From Alphaproteobacteria bacterium (GTDB taxonomy: Bacteria; Pseudomonadota; Alphaproteobacteria; Sphingomonadales; Emcibacteraceae): a stretch of DNA of 64,000 bases. How positions within the stretch are numbered: position 1 is the stretch's first letter; each line of letters opens with the position of its first letter. Shown here one piece after another: positions 32,529 to 41,370 of the stretch. The notes under the pieces are model-generated. The model ran no database searches. It had not been told where the DNA came from and worked only from the letters and a program-made list of their open reading frames with translations. The position numbers and the translations under genes are program-made. The stretch covers positions 310,001 to 374,000 of the forward strand of contig JAUIDN010000001.1 of NCBI GenBank assembly GCA_030428615.1, given 5' to 3'.

Positions 32529-35500
32529 TTACGGCAGATCACTGCCCCGCACCCATGGGGCGCCGGCTTGATCCATCGCCGCCTCAAACGCCGGAATGGT
32601 GTTATCCACCAGTGTACCGAGCCGCGTTTTCACATCCGCAAAGGCATCCATCGCATAGCCAAGTTGCTCACGCGACTGCGGTGTAGGGCCGTATGTCCCC
32701 GACCCGCTTCTTGCGGCGAAATTCACCCGGCTCAAGATGGTCGCGGGTCTTGCGCCCGTGCCCGCCTGTGACCGCTTACCATTTATGGCTTCGTCGATGG
32801 CGTAAAGCTCATCACGGATGGATTCAAATTGCCCCTCAAGCGCGGCACCACCGGATGCACGGTCAAGCGCCATGCGGTAGAGGTCGAGTTTTTCCATCAG
32901 ATCGGAAACCGTGACGTTAGCGGCGGCAACAGCGGCCTGCGCATCCGCGACTTCACGCTGGAAGGCGGTTGCATCAACCCGGCTTGCGCCCGGAAGGGCT
33001 GATTGTGTGATATCCACCACATCAAAGCTGACAGGACCCGCAAGTTCGGTTGTCACACCATCAACACGCGCATACAGCGTACCGGTATAGGTACCCGGCA
33101 CCGCGAAAGCCCCGACGGGACGATCCGGGTTGCTGCCGCTGCTTTCGCTGGTGATCGCCACCTGCGGCGAATGACGAAGGTTCCATGTGGTCCTGTTCAC
33201 GCCCTTTTTATTTTCAGCATCCACGTTATTCACCACATTGCCGGATGCGTCCCGGATGGTAACAAATAATGCGGGTTTTGCTTCGCGGCGTTCCGCTTCA
33301 AGGGTGTCAAAGTCCGGATAAATTGTTCCCTGCCCGTCTTCCACAAGGGCTTTATCCGCTTCAACCCGTCTGTCTTTTGCGGTTTTAAGCGGTTCCTTGA
33401 GATAATATGTGAAGGTCGTGCCAAACGGCGGGTTATCAGCCACAAACTGCTCATCACCCTGACTGTCGCTATGGAGTGTATCCTGACGGTACCATGGGGT
33501 TTTGGCATTTACGAACAGGTGCGCCTGTGCCTCAAGCGTATCGGCATTAAGGCTGCGAAGCGGCGTATAATCATCAAGAATGAAAATACCGCGACCGAAA
33601 CTTCCGGCCACAAGGTCATTTTCGCGGCGCTGAATACGCACATCGCGGAAAGATATTGTTGGCACGCCACCGGTCAGTTCGACCCATTGATCACCGCCAT
33701 CAACGGTGAAGTAAAGACCGAATTCGGTCCCCAGAAACATCAGCTCGCGGTTTACATGATCCTGCGTAATCCGCCAGACAAGCGTTTTTTCAGGAAGGCC
33801 GTTTGTGATCAGTTCCCACGACCGGCCCAGGTCCGTACTTTTAATTAGATAAGGGGCATAGTCCCCTTCCTTATGATTATCAAGAGCGGCATAAACCGTA
33901 TCGGAATCAAACCGGTCAGCACGAATATCATTAACGTAAGCATTGGCAGGTACACCCCGGATACTCCCAATTTCATATCGGATCCAGTTTGCACCGCCAT
34001 CCGATGTCACCTGGATAAGTCCGTCATCCGTCCCGACATAAAGAATATTTTCATCCACTGGGCTTTCCGCCACGTTGGCAATGGTGTGGAAATTTGACAT
34101 AGCACCTAAATCCCAACCTGCTTCGCGGCTCCAGGTGCGGTCCATCATCGGCATGTGAAGTCGGTTACCGTTTCGGGTCAGGTCGCCGGAAATCGGTGTC
34201 CAGCTGTCGCCGCGGTCATCAGACCGCCAAAGGCGTTGTGACGCGTGATAAAGCCGTTTTGGGTCATGATGGGATACATTGATCGGCGCATCCCAGTTAA
34301 AGCGCTCTGCCGGGTCACCGGGCCTTGGTTGCGGTTGAATAGAGGTGTTTTCACGCAGCAGTTTATCGTGGCGCATAAGGCCACCCTGCTGCCACTGAGA
34401 ATACATGATATTCGGGTTCCCCGGTTCAGTGGCCGGTTGATGGCCGTCCGCACCCATGGTCAGGTACCAGTCGGAATTCTTTATTCCATCCGCGCGCATG
34501 GTGCGGCTGGGTCCGCCCTGGGTTGAATTATCCTGCGTACCGCCATAGACATGGTAAAACGGTTCAAGATCATCCATCGCGACCTTGTAAAACTGCGCGA
34601 CGGATATTCCCTGCATAAACCGCCAGCTCGCCATGTCATCACGGCTTTCGTACACACCGCCGTCGGACCCAACCAGTATAAAATCCGGGTCGGTCGGATG
34701 AAATGCAAACGCATGATCATCCACATGACGATTTACAAGGTTCATGTCCGTCCATGTTTTACCGCCGTCATCGCTGAAGGCGCTTGTGTTGTTAGCCATA
34801 TAAACTCTGTCGAATGTATGGGGGTCAACAAAAATTTCCTGATAGTAATGTGGGCCAGTACCGCCAGACACACGGTCCGACATTTTGGTCCAGCTTGCGC
34901 CTTTGTCTTCTGATCGCCAGAAACCGCCCTTTCTTTCGTCAAGCTCAATCAACGCATAAACAACGTTGGGATCAATTGGCGATACAGCAACGCTCGATTT
35001 ACCCATATTACCTTTGGGCAGGCCTTCGGTCATTTTTTCCCATGTTTCGCCGCCATCATCGGACGTATAAAGCGCGGAGCCCGGCCCGGTATCAACAAGG
35101 GCCGCGATGGTGCGTTGGCGTTGCCATGCCGCAGCATAAAGCTTATCAGGATCGCTTGGGTCGATTGCCAGCGAACCAACCCCCGTCCATTCATCAATTT
35201 CAAGGGTATTACGCCACGTTTTGCCGCCGTCGGTGGTTTTATATACACCGCGTTCGCCGCCCTTTGACCATAATGGTCCCTGCGCCGACACCCAAACGGT
35301 ATCTGAATCCTCCGGATGGATTACAATATCACCGATATGCTCCGAAGCACCCAGGCCCATATTTGTCCATGACTTTCCGCCATTTTCTGATTTGTACACA
35401 CCATCCCCAAAGGCAATATGGCGACCGGCGTTATTTTCACCGGTACCGACCCAGATAATATTGGGATTGCCCGGATCAATTGTCACGTCACCAATGGAAT

Positions 35501-35774
35501 AAACGGCTTCATCGTCAAAAATCGGTTGCCATGTGGTGCCGGCATTCACCGTTTTCCAGACCCCGCCGGATGCAATACCCACATACCAGGTTCCCGGATC
35601 CGTCTGATCAACCGCAATATCAGCGACACGGCCGGACATATAGGCCGGGCCAATATTGCGTATTTTCAACCCGTCAAAGGTTTCCGCGGACATAAGTTCG
35701 CCCGTTTCCTGTGCGTTCAGCAACGCCGGTAACAATGTAAATAATGCCATGAGTGACAGTGAAATTCGTTTCAT
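32529..35774 (-). CDS. Large secreted BNR/sortilin-type beta-propeller protein
   Basis: Protein of 1081 aa with a Sec signal peptide (LMALFTLLPALLNAQE). Repeated Asp-box/BNR motifs such as SENGGKSWTNM, TTDGGKTWR, SDDGGETWEKM and SDDGGKTWTDM build VPS10/sortilin-like propellers through about residue 720. A beta-sandwich-like region (about 800-910) and a C-terminal helical segment with a conserved-looking NGKR stretch follow. This class is common in marine Gram-negatives and is annotated as glycosyl hydrolase or YVTN/BNR protein; no catalytic residues are evident. Periplasmic or outer-surface binding is the likely role. Confidence 0.88.
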   Translation of the reverse strand: MKRISLSLMALFTLLPALLNAQETGELMSAETFDGLKIRNIGPAYMSGRVADIAVDQTDPGTWYVGIASGGVWKTVNAGTTWQPIFDDEAVYSIGDVTIDPGNPNIIWVGTGENNAGRHIAFGDGVYKSENGGKSWTNMGLGASEHIGDIVIHPEDSDTVWVSAQGPLWSKGGERGVYKTTDGGKTWRNTLEIDEWTGVGSLAIDPSDPDKLYAAAWQRQRTIAALVDTGPGSALYTSDDGGETWEKMTEGLPKGNMGKSSVAVSPIDPNVVYALIELDERKGGFWRSEDKGASWTKMSDRVSGGTGPHYYQEIFVDPHTFDRVYMANNTSAFSDDGGKTWTDMNLVNRHVDDHAFAFHPTDPDFILVGSDGGVYESRDDMASWRFMQGISVAQFYKVAMDDLEPFYHVYGGTQDNSTQGGPSRTMRADGIKNSDWYLTMGADGHQPATEPGNPNIMYSQWQQGGLMRHDKLLRENTSIQPQPRPGDPAERFNWDAPINVSHHDPKRLYHASQRLWRSDDRGDSWTPISGDLTRNGNRLHMPMMDRTWSREAGWDLGAMSNFHTIANVAESPVDENILYVGTDDGLIQVTSDGGANWIRYEIGSIRGVPANAYVNDIRADRFDSDTVYAALDNHKEGDYAPYLIKSTDLGRSWELITNGLPEKTLVWRITQDHVNRELMFLGTEFGLYFTVDGGDQWVELTGGVPTISFRDVRIQRRENDLVAGSFGRGIFILDDYTPLRSLNADTLEAQAHLFVNAKTPWYRQDTLHSDSQGDEQFVADNPPFGTTFTYYLKEPLKTAKDRRVEADKALVEDGQGTIYPDFDTLEAERREAKPALFVTIRDASGNVVNNVDAENKKGVNRTTWNLRHSPQVAITSESSGSNPDRPVGAFAVPGTYTGTLYARVDGVTTELAGPVSFDVVDITQSALPGASRVDATAFQREVADAQAAVAAANVTVSDLMEKLDLYRMALDRASGGAALEGQFESIRDELYAIDEAINGKRSQAGTGARPATILSRVNFAARSGSGTYGPTPQSREQLGYAMDAFADVKTRLGTLVDNTIPAFEAAMDQAGAPWVRGSDLP

Positions 35775-35778
35775 GAGT

Positions 35779-35800
35779 ATCTCCCCTTTATTCAGGAGAT
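35779..35800 (-). promoter_or_regulatory. Hairpin that covers the BNR gene ribosome site
   Basis: On the minus strand ATCTCC and GGAGAT (6-bp perfect arms, 10-nt loop) lie just before the start codon at 35774. The second arm includes the Shine-Dalgarno GGGGAG, so folding would sequester it. Confidence 0.4.
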
Positions 35801-35861
35801 AACGTTAGCACCATTTCATAATAAAAGACAAGATGAAGGGTAGACCCAAGTGATGGAGACT

Positions 35862-36656
35862 TTATTCAAATATCGTTTCTTTGATTTTATGCCATGTATC
35901 TTCATCCGGTGCCGATAGAATTCCATTACCACCGCTGCTTGTTGTATAGGGTTGCTCATCCATCCCCATGGCAAATCCGCCCGCCTCGGTATAAAGAAGT
36001 GTGCCGGGCAAGTGATCCCAGAGTAGCGTGCGGTGATAGGCGGAAAAGTGCTTCTCGCTTTTGGTCAGCGCGACATAATCATAACCGGCGCAAAATGCAG
36101 GGTTATTTTTTTTAATTTTTTTGAGATTCTCCCGCGCCGCCGTTCTTATTTTTTCCGGCATGCGGTTTGTGTGCGCCGCACCGATTATTTCACTTAGATT
36201 GTCAGGTGCAGGACATACTGTAACAGGCGCTTCATTCATAAATGCGCCTGCGCCCTTCTCTGCAACTGCAAGAGTATCCATCGACGGCAGGTATATCCAA
36301 CTCGCCACCGCTTCACCCGACTGTAAAGCGACCGCCATGACAGCAAACCTTTCATCTCCCTTGATGAAATTGTTTGTACCATCAATGGGATCGATCAGAA
36401 ACCCGCATTCCGCTGACAGCAGCTCAACAAGACGCGTCGGTTGTTTCGCTATATCTTCCTCGCCCGTAACAACCGCCTGAGGATAGAGCGCACGAAGACC
36501 ATCAGAAAGCGCATATTCTGCTGCGAGATCAGCCGCAGTCACAAATTCCCCTGGCTCCTTGTACAGCACCTCATCTTCACGCAGGTTTCTAAAACGCGGG
36601 GTGATTTCATCATCGGCTATACGCTTTATCAATTGGCTTATTTCATCAATTTTCAT
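35862..36656 (-). CDS. Inositol-monophosphatase-family phosphatase (possibly histidinol-phosphatase HisN)
   Basis: Mg-dependent phosphatase of 264 aa with the metal sites Glu66-Glu67 (TGEEDIA), the DPIDGT motif at 89-94 and the second motif WDHLPGTLLYTEAGG. The family includes inositol monophosphatase, HisN and CysQ; the sequence does not separate them. It starts 4 bp after the hflX stop, which indicates an hfq-hflX-phosphatase operon. Confidence 0.87.
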   Translation of the reverse strand: MKIDEISQLIKRIADDEITPRFRNLREDEVLYKEPGEFVTAADLAAEYALSDGLRALYPQAVVTGEEDIAKQPTRLVELLSAECGFLIDPIDGTNNFIKGDERFAVMAVALQSGEAVASWIYLPSMDTLAVAEKGAGAFMNEAPVTVCPAPDNLSEIIGAAHTNRMPEKIRTAARENLKKIKKNNPAFCAGYDYVALTKSEKHFSAYHRTLLWDHLPGTLLYTEAGGFAMGMDEQPYTTSSGGNGILSAPDEDTWHKIKETIFE

Positions 36657-36660
36657 TCAA

Positions 36661-38043
36661 TCAGCCCAGAATTTGTCCATGCTTTTGAAGTTGCCCTATC
36701 GCCGCCTGATCCAACCGAACCTTGATTTTCGTACTATCCTCGGTATCGACACGGTCCAGCACCTCCCCATATTGATAATAAAGGGAAATGTCGGCCCCGT
36801 CGGCGTGTGAAAATTCCAGTTCGAATATTTTCTTCCCGCGGGCCAGTTCCTTGTCAAGTGCTTGCAGAAGTGCGTCACATCCTTCCCCGGATATGGCGGA
36901 AACAAGCGCTACATTTTCAAGCCTTTCTGCCGTGTTCACAATGACTTCACGTTGTTCATCGGATAGAAGGTCAATTTTATTCCACACTTCAAAAATGGGT
37001 TTATTTTCGTCTTCCGTCACCCCTAGTGATTTAAGGATGTCAATAACATCCTGCTTTTGTGCTTCCGTCTCCGGGTGCGAAATATCACGGATATGAAGGA
37101 TAATATCCGCTTCAGTCACTTCTTCGAGCGTCGCGCGGAAAGCCGCAATCAAATGGGTCGGCAGATCAGAAATAAACCCAACTGTGTCAGAAAAAATAGC
37201 CTTTTTCCCGTTAGGCATATCCACATTGCGCATTGTCGGGTCGAGGGTCGCAAATAATAAATCCTCAGCCATTACGCTTGCGTTTGTAAGCTTATTGAAT
37301 AAAGTCGATTTTCCGGCGTTGGTATAGCCCACCATGGCAATAATCGGAAAAGGAACCTTACGGCGGCTGCTACGATGAAGTTCACGTGTTTTGATTACTG
37401 ATGCGAGTTGCTTTTTAATTTTACTTATGCGCTCATCAATCATTCGCCGATCGCTTTCAATCTGGCTTTCACCGGGACCACCCATAAAACCGAAACCACC
37501 ACGTTGGCGCTCAAGATGGGTCCAGGAGCGTACCAGACGACTTTTCTGATAACTCAGATGCGCGAGTTCAACCTGCATAACACCTTCTTTTGTTTGCGCG
37601 CGTTCCCCAAATATCTCAAGAATGAGACCAGTACGATCAATGACTTTTACTTTAAGTTCCCGCTCAAGATTTCTTTGCTGACCGGGACTGAGTTCACAAT
37701 CCGCCACAACCAGTTCGACGTCATGTGCGTGAATATAAGCCGAGAGCTCATCAAGCTTTCCCTTCCCCAGATAGGTCGCCGGACGAATTTTATTAAGTGG
37801 GATGACTTGGGAAAAAATTATATCAAGGTCAAGTGCCGCCGAAAGCGAGACCGCTTCCGCCAGCCTGTCTTCCGCGCTTCGATTATGGCTTTGCGAGCCC
37901 GACGCGACATTTGGATGAAACACGAGCGCGCGTGCGCCAGAAGCATGTTCCACCTGCTCCCCGGCGTCACTCTGGTCATCCCAAACGCTACTGAATGTCT
38001 TTTTACGAAACTCAAGAAAATTTTTTACTTCATGATTAGTCAT
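36661..38043 (-). CDS. hflX: Ribosome-associated GTPase HflX
   Basis: GTPase of 460 aa with an N-terminal HflX domain containing the glycine-rich YLGKGKLDEL stretch, a connecting helix region (RGGFGFMGGPGESQIESDRR) and the G domain: G1 GYTNAGKS at 239-246, G3 DTVGF at 286-290 and G4 NKID. HflX splits stalled 70S ribosomes under stress. It follows hfq by 12 bp, the conserved order in proteobacteria. Confidence 0.95.
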   Translation of the reverse strand: MTNHEVKNFLEFRKKTFSSVWDDQSDAGEQVEHASGARALVFHPNVASGSQSHNRSAEDRLAEAVSLSAALDLDIIFSQVIPLNKIRPATYLGKGKLDELSAYIHAHDVELVVADCELSPGQQRNLERELKVKVIDRTGLILEIFGERAQTKEGVMQVELAHLSYQKSRLVRSWTHLERQRGGFGFMGGPGESQIESDRRMIDERISKIKKQLASVIKTRELHRSSRRKVPFPIIAMVGYTNAGKSTLFNKLTNASVMAEDLLFATLDPTMRNVDMPNGKKAIFSDTVGFISDLPTHLIAAFRATLEEVTEADIILHIRDISHPETEAQKQDVIDILKSLGVTEDENKPIFEVWNKIDLLSDEQREVIVNTAERLENVALVSAISGEGCDALLQALDKELARGKKIFELEFSHADGADISLYYQYGEVLDRVDTEDSTKIKVRLDQAAIGQLQKHGQILG

Positions 38044-38055
38044 GAGTGAGGATTA

Positions 38056-38310
38056 TTACTCCTCTTCAATGTTCTCATCTTCATCAGCATCAAACAGATT
38101 TATAGTGCCACCGGGCATGATTGTTGAAATGGCGTGCTTATAAACAAGCTGAACGTTCGCATCACGACGCAGTAAAATACAAAAATTATCGAACCAGGTA
38201 ATGATTCCCTGAAGTTTTACGCCGTTTACAAGAAATACAGTGATCGGTGTTTTATTTTTACGCACATGGTTTAGAAAGGCATCTTGTAAGTTGTGCATTT
38301 TTTCAGACAT
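38056..38310 (-). CDS. hfq: RNA chaperone Hfq
   Basis: Sm-like protein of 84 aa: Sm1 segment [23 protein letters not shown]-type and Sm2 [10 protein letters not shown], followed by a short acidic tail ([11 protein letters not shown]). The [12 protein letters not shown]-terminus matches alphaproteobacterial Hfq, where the C-terminal tail is short. It forms hexamers that pair small RNAs with mRNAs. The 158-bp upstream region contains a TTAA-N7-TTAAC sequence. Confidence 0.96.
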   Translation of the reverse strand: MSEKMHNLQDAFLNHVRKNKTPITVFLVNGVKLQGIITWFDNFCILLRRDANVQLVYKHAISTIMPGGTINLFDADEDENIEEE

Positions 38311-38341
38311 TTTATTATTCCACTTTTATTATTATTTAGCC

Positions 38342-38357
38342 TTAAAACAGTATTAAC
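38342..38357. promoter_or_regulatory. CtrA-like box upstream of hfq
   Basis: TTAA-AACAGTA-TTAA followed by C fits the full CtrA consensus TTAA-N7-TTAAC, 32 bp upstream of the hfq ATG. A single match in AT-rich DNA can be chance. Confidence 0.3.
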
Positions 38358-38468
38358 CTGATAACTGCCGCAAATAATTGCTTGTAACATTGTATCACAT
38401 CAATACGTAATATTAAACAAAGAAGATCACATCATGAAGAGCGAATATTAATTTTTTATTAACTAATT

Positions 38469-39929
38469 CTAATTCTTACGAAAAGACGGTGATATAAAAA
38501 TCAGCAGCGCAATAATTTCGAGCCGGCCAAGAATCATAATAGCGGATGTAAGCCATTTTGCAGCATAAGGCATACCGGAATAGCCGAGAAAATCCTGAGC
38601 AATTAACCCGGTCATTGCTCCGGCGCTGAACAAATTGGTGATGGTGATCCCGATGCTTACTTCCATGTCGTAACCAAAGGCGCCGTAAGCGACCGAAAAA
38701 AAAGCGATTGATGATAAATAAAGAAATAACAATGTCCAGATACTCATTAACATTGAACTTGTGACATTCATATCATTCACCCGCATCGGGACAATTCCGT
38801 GCGGATGAGCAAGTCGGCTGATTTCGCTATCGGCCTGACGGAATAGCACCTTAAAACGCGTTAATTTAAACCCGCCGGCGCTCGAACCCATACTGCCACC
38901 GACAAATATAAGGATGACACAAACCACCACGACACCGAGTGGCATTGATGTCGCACCATCCGGAAGAAAACCGGTCGTGCTCATCGCAGAAACCGATGTG
39001 AATATAGCAGTGCCCATTTTTTTGAGCAGCGAAGAATTAACGTAATTTTCGGCATTTAACAGTGTCATAAATATAATAATCGACGCAATGAGCACGACCG
39101 CAAAAAAATACTTTGTTTCACGATCATAATAATAGGCACGCAATTTACCCGTTGTCACAAATGACCAATGATACGTCAGGTTCGCCGCTGCAATTGCCAT
39201 AAAAGGGATAAGGATAAATTCAGCCAGATTACTAAAGCTGTTAACGCCGAAATTAGCATGATTGGTGAAGCCGCCGCTTGAAAGCGTTGCCATCGCCGTT
39301 GACATCGCATCAAACAGGGTCATACCACTAAAACTCAACAGGATCATACATAAGAATGAAAGCCCAACATATATTATGGCCAATGGCATTAAGGTTGCTT
39401 TGATACGGGAAACGAATCCTTCACCCTCACCATGGGGAAGAGCGCTTCTGAATAACTCCGATCCGCCAATGGAACTAAGCGGTACAATCGCCGTTGCCAG
39501 AACAAAAATAAATATTCCACCCTGCCATTGCAGTAAAGAACGCCAGAATAAAAGGGCTTTGGGCACGAGGGATGAATTGGCAAGCATGGTTGACCCCGTC
39601 GTGGTCAGCGCCGATGTTGCTTCAAAATATGCGTCGGAAAACTTGGTCAGTTCTCCGGATACCATAAAAGGAATTGACGCAAATACGGGTAAAAATATCC
39701 AGACAAGGACCAGAAAGGAAATAACGTCATATCGGCTTGGTTTTTCAGGTTCATCGCGAAAGGCAAAATAAAGCCCTGCACCAATAAATATCGTTAACAT
39801 GGAACAGATAAAAAAAGGCAGGATCAGATATTCTTCACCATAATTCATCGCAACCAATATTGGCAGAAGCTCACTAACGCCAAGAAAGATCAAGATGTGT
39901 CCAATTACGTGACCGACTTTGGTAATCAT
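38469..39929 (-). CDS. trkH: TrkH-family potassium uptake protein
   Basis: Membrane protein of 486 aa with four M1-P-M2-like repeats. Pore-loop segments such as TSALTTTGSTML, TLSSGGFTNH, AMSTTGFLPDG and LFSAGAMTGLI are visible. It is the K+-translocating subunit of the Trk system, driven by the proton gradient and gated by TrkA, whose gene lies 41 bp upstream in the same orientation. Confidence 0.94.
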   Translation of the reverse strand: MITKVGHVIGHILIFLGVSELLPILVAMNYGEEYLILPFFICSMLTIFIGAGLYFAFRDEPEKPSRYDVISFLVLVWIFLPVFASIPFMVSGELTKFSDAYFEATSALTTTGSTMLANSSLVPKALLFWRSLLQWQGGIFIFVLATAIVPLSSIGGSELFRSALPHGEGEGFVSRIKATLMPLAIIYVGLSFLCMILLSFSGMTLFDAMSTAMATLSSGGFTNHANFGVNSFSNLAEFILIPFMAIAAANLTYHWSFVTTGKLRAYYYDRETKYFFAVVLIASIIIFMTLLNAENYVNSSLLKKMGTAIFTSVSAMSTTGFLPDGATSMPLGVVVVCVILIFVGGSMGSSAGGFKLTRFKVLFRQADSEISRLAHPHGIVPMRVNDMNVTSSMLMSIWTLLFLYLSSIAFFSVAYGAFGYDMEVSIGITITNLFSAGAMTGLIAQDFLGYSGMPYAAKWLTSAIMILGRLEIIALLIFISPSFRKN

Positions 39930-39970
39930 ATTTTGCTCAAACTGTTATCATCTAATCAGCGATGTTACTG

Positions 39971-41347
39971 CTAGAAATATTCAAGTTGAACAGAAAACAG
40001 CTCTTCAACCTTTTTAATCATATCCGCACAGGTAAATACAATGACAGTATCGCCTGATTTAATGATGGTTCCACCTTTTGGAACAATAATTTTATCATCC
40101 TGGATTACAGAGCCAATAATAATGCCGGGCGGCAATTTCACCTCCCGTAACGGCTTTCCTACAAGTGGTGATGATTCAACTGCCACAGCTTCTATCACTT
40201 CAGCTTCCCCACCAGCCAGACTTTGCAGTGAACTGATACGACCACGTCTCATATGCTGCAAAATACTGGATACCGTGGTTTGGCGCGGATCTACGAACGC
40301 CTCAATCCCGACGGAGCCGGTCAAATCACCGAAAGAATGATCATTAATCAATGTTATCGCACTTTTACATCCCATCTGCTTGGCAAGTAGGGCGGAGAGA
40401 ATATTTACCTTGTCATCATTCGTCACAGAAATAATTGAATGTGTACCCTGAATATTTGCTTCCTTGAGAAGCTCCATATCCAGTGCATCTCCATGAAGAA
40501 CGACAGCCTTGGAGATTTTTTCCGCTACTTTTATAGCCCGTTTCTCATCACGTTCGATAATCTTGACTTTAAATTTGTGATCCGCCTCAACCAGTTGCTC
40601 ACTCAGGAACTGTCCAACATTGCCACCACCAACGATCACAACATTTCTTGCTTCTTCTTCCTCGTGCCCGAACACGTTAAGCGCCCTTGTTACATGGGTT
40701 TTTTCAGATGCAATATAGATGTTATCTCCGACCAGCAATTGATCGTCTCCGCCGGGAACAATAAGTTTTCCGTTTCTGAGTATTCCGCACACAACAATAT
40801 TAAGATCCGGGAATAGCTCCGTTAATTGGCGAAGCGGGGTATCCACAACCGGACAATTTTCATCCAGCTTGGTTCCAACGACCCATATTTTATCGTTGGC
40901 AAATCGGATCATATCCGTTGCACCAGGAACCTCAAGACGGTTTATAGCTGCTTTGGCGACCTCAATTTCAGGAGAGATAATCACATCAATCGGCATATGA
41001 TCTCTGCTGAAAAGCGCACGCCATTCCGGATTGAGGTAATTTTGCGCCCTGATACGGGCTATTTTCGTCGGCACATTAAAAAGTGAATGTGCAACCTGAC
41101 AGGCAACAATGTTTACTTCATCGAACAGGGTCACAGCGATGATCATATCGGCATCTTCCGCACCTGCGCTTTCAAGCAAGTCAGGATAAGATGCGTAGCC
41201 CACAAGGGCATGTACATCAAGCGAGTTTCTTACCTTGTTGATAAGCTCTTCAGAACGGTCAATAACCGTAACATCATTCTGTTCCTGGGCCAGATGGCGA
41301 GCAATATTGAAGCCTACCTGTCCGGCACCGCAGACTATTACTTTCAT
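39971..41347 (-). CDS. trkA: Trk system potassium uptake regulator TrkA
   Basis: Cytosolic gating subunit of 458 aa with two RCK_N/RCK_C units. The NAD-binding glycine motifs are CGAGQVGFNIARHL at the N-terminus and VGGGNVGQFLSEQL near residue 235, and RCK_C modules end in KGGTIIKSGDTVIVF. It controls TrkH by NAD(H)/ATP binding. It is placed between ntrX and trkH in the conserved alphaproteobacterial order. Confidence 0.95.
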   Translation of the reverse strand: MKVIVCGAGQVGFNIARHLAQEQNDVTVIDRSEELINKVRNSLDVHALVGYASYPDLLESAGAEDADMIIAVTLFDEVNIVACQVAHSLFNVPTKIARIRAQNYLNPEWRALFSRDHMPIDVIISPEIEVAKAAINRLEVPGATDMIRFANDKIWVVGTKLDENCPVVDTPLRQLTELFPDLNIVVCGILRNGKLIVPGGDDQLLVGDNIYIASEKTHVTRALNVFGHEEEEARNVVIVGGGNVGQFLSEQLVEADHKFKVKIIERDEKRAIKVAEKISKAVVLHGDALDMELLKEANIQGTHSIISVTNDDKVNILSALLAKQMGCKSAITLINDHSFGDLTGSVGIEAFVDPRQTTVSSILQHMRRGRISSLQSLAGGEAEVIEAVAVESSPLVGKPLREVKLPPGIIIGSVIQDDKIIVPKGGTIIKSGDTVIVFTCADMIKKVEELFSVQLEYF

Positions 41348-41370
41348 CTATTTATCCCCTCACCTTATAT

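Noticed and set aside
34814-35458. Plus-strand frame of 214 codons opposite the BNR-repeat gene
   Set aside because: It is a shadow of the repetitive BNR coding sequence, without domain or start signal.
37408-38049. Plus-strand frame of 213 codons opposite hflX
   Set aside because: Antisense to an intact HflX; no supporting signal.
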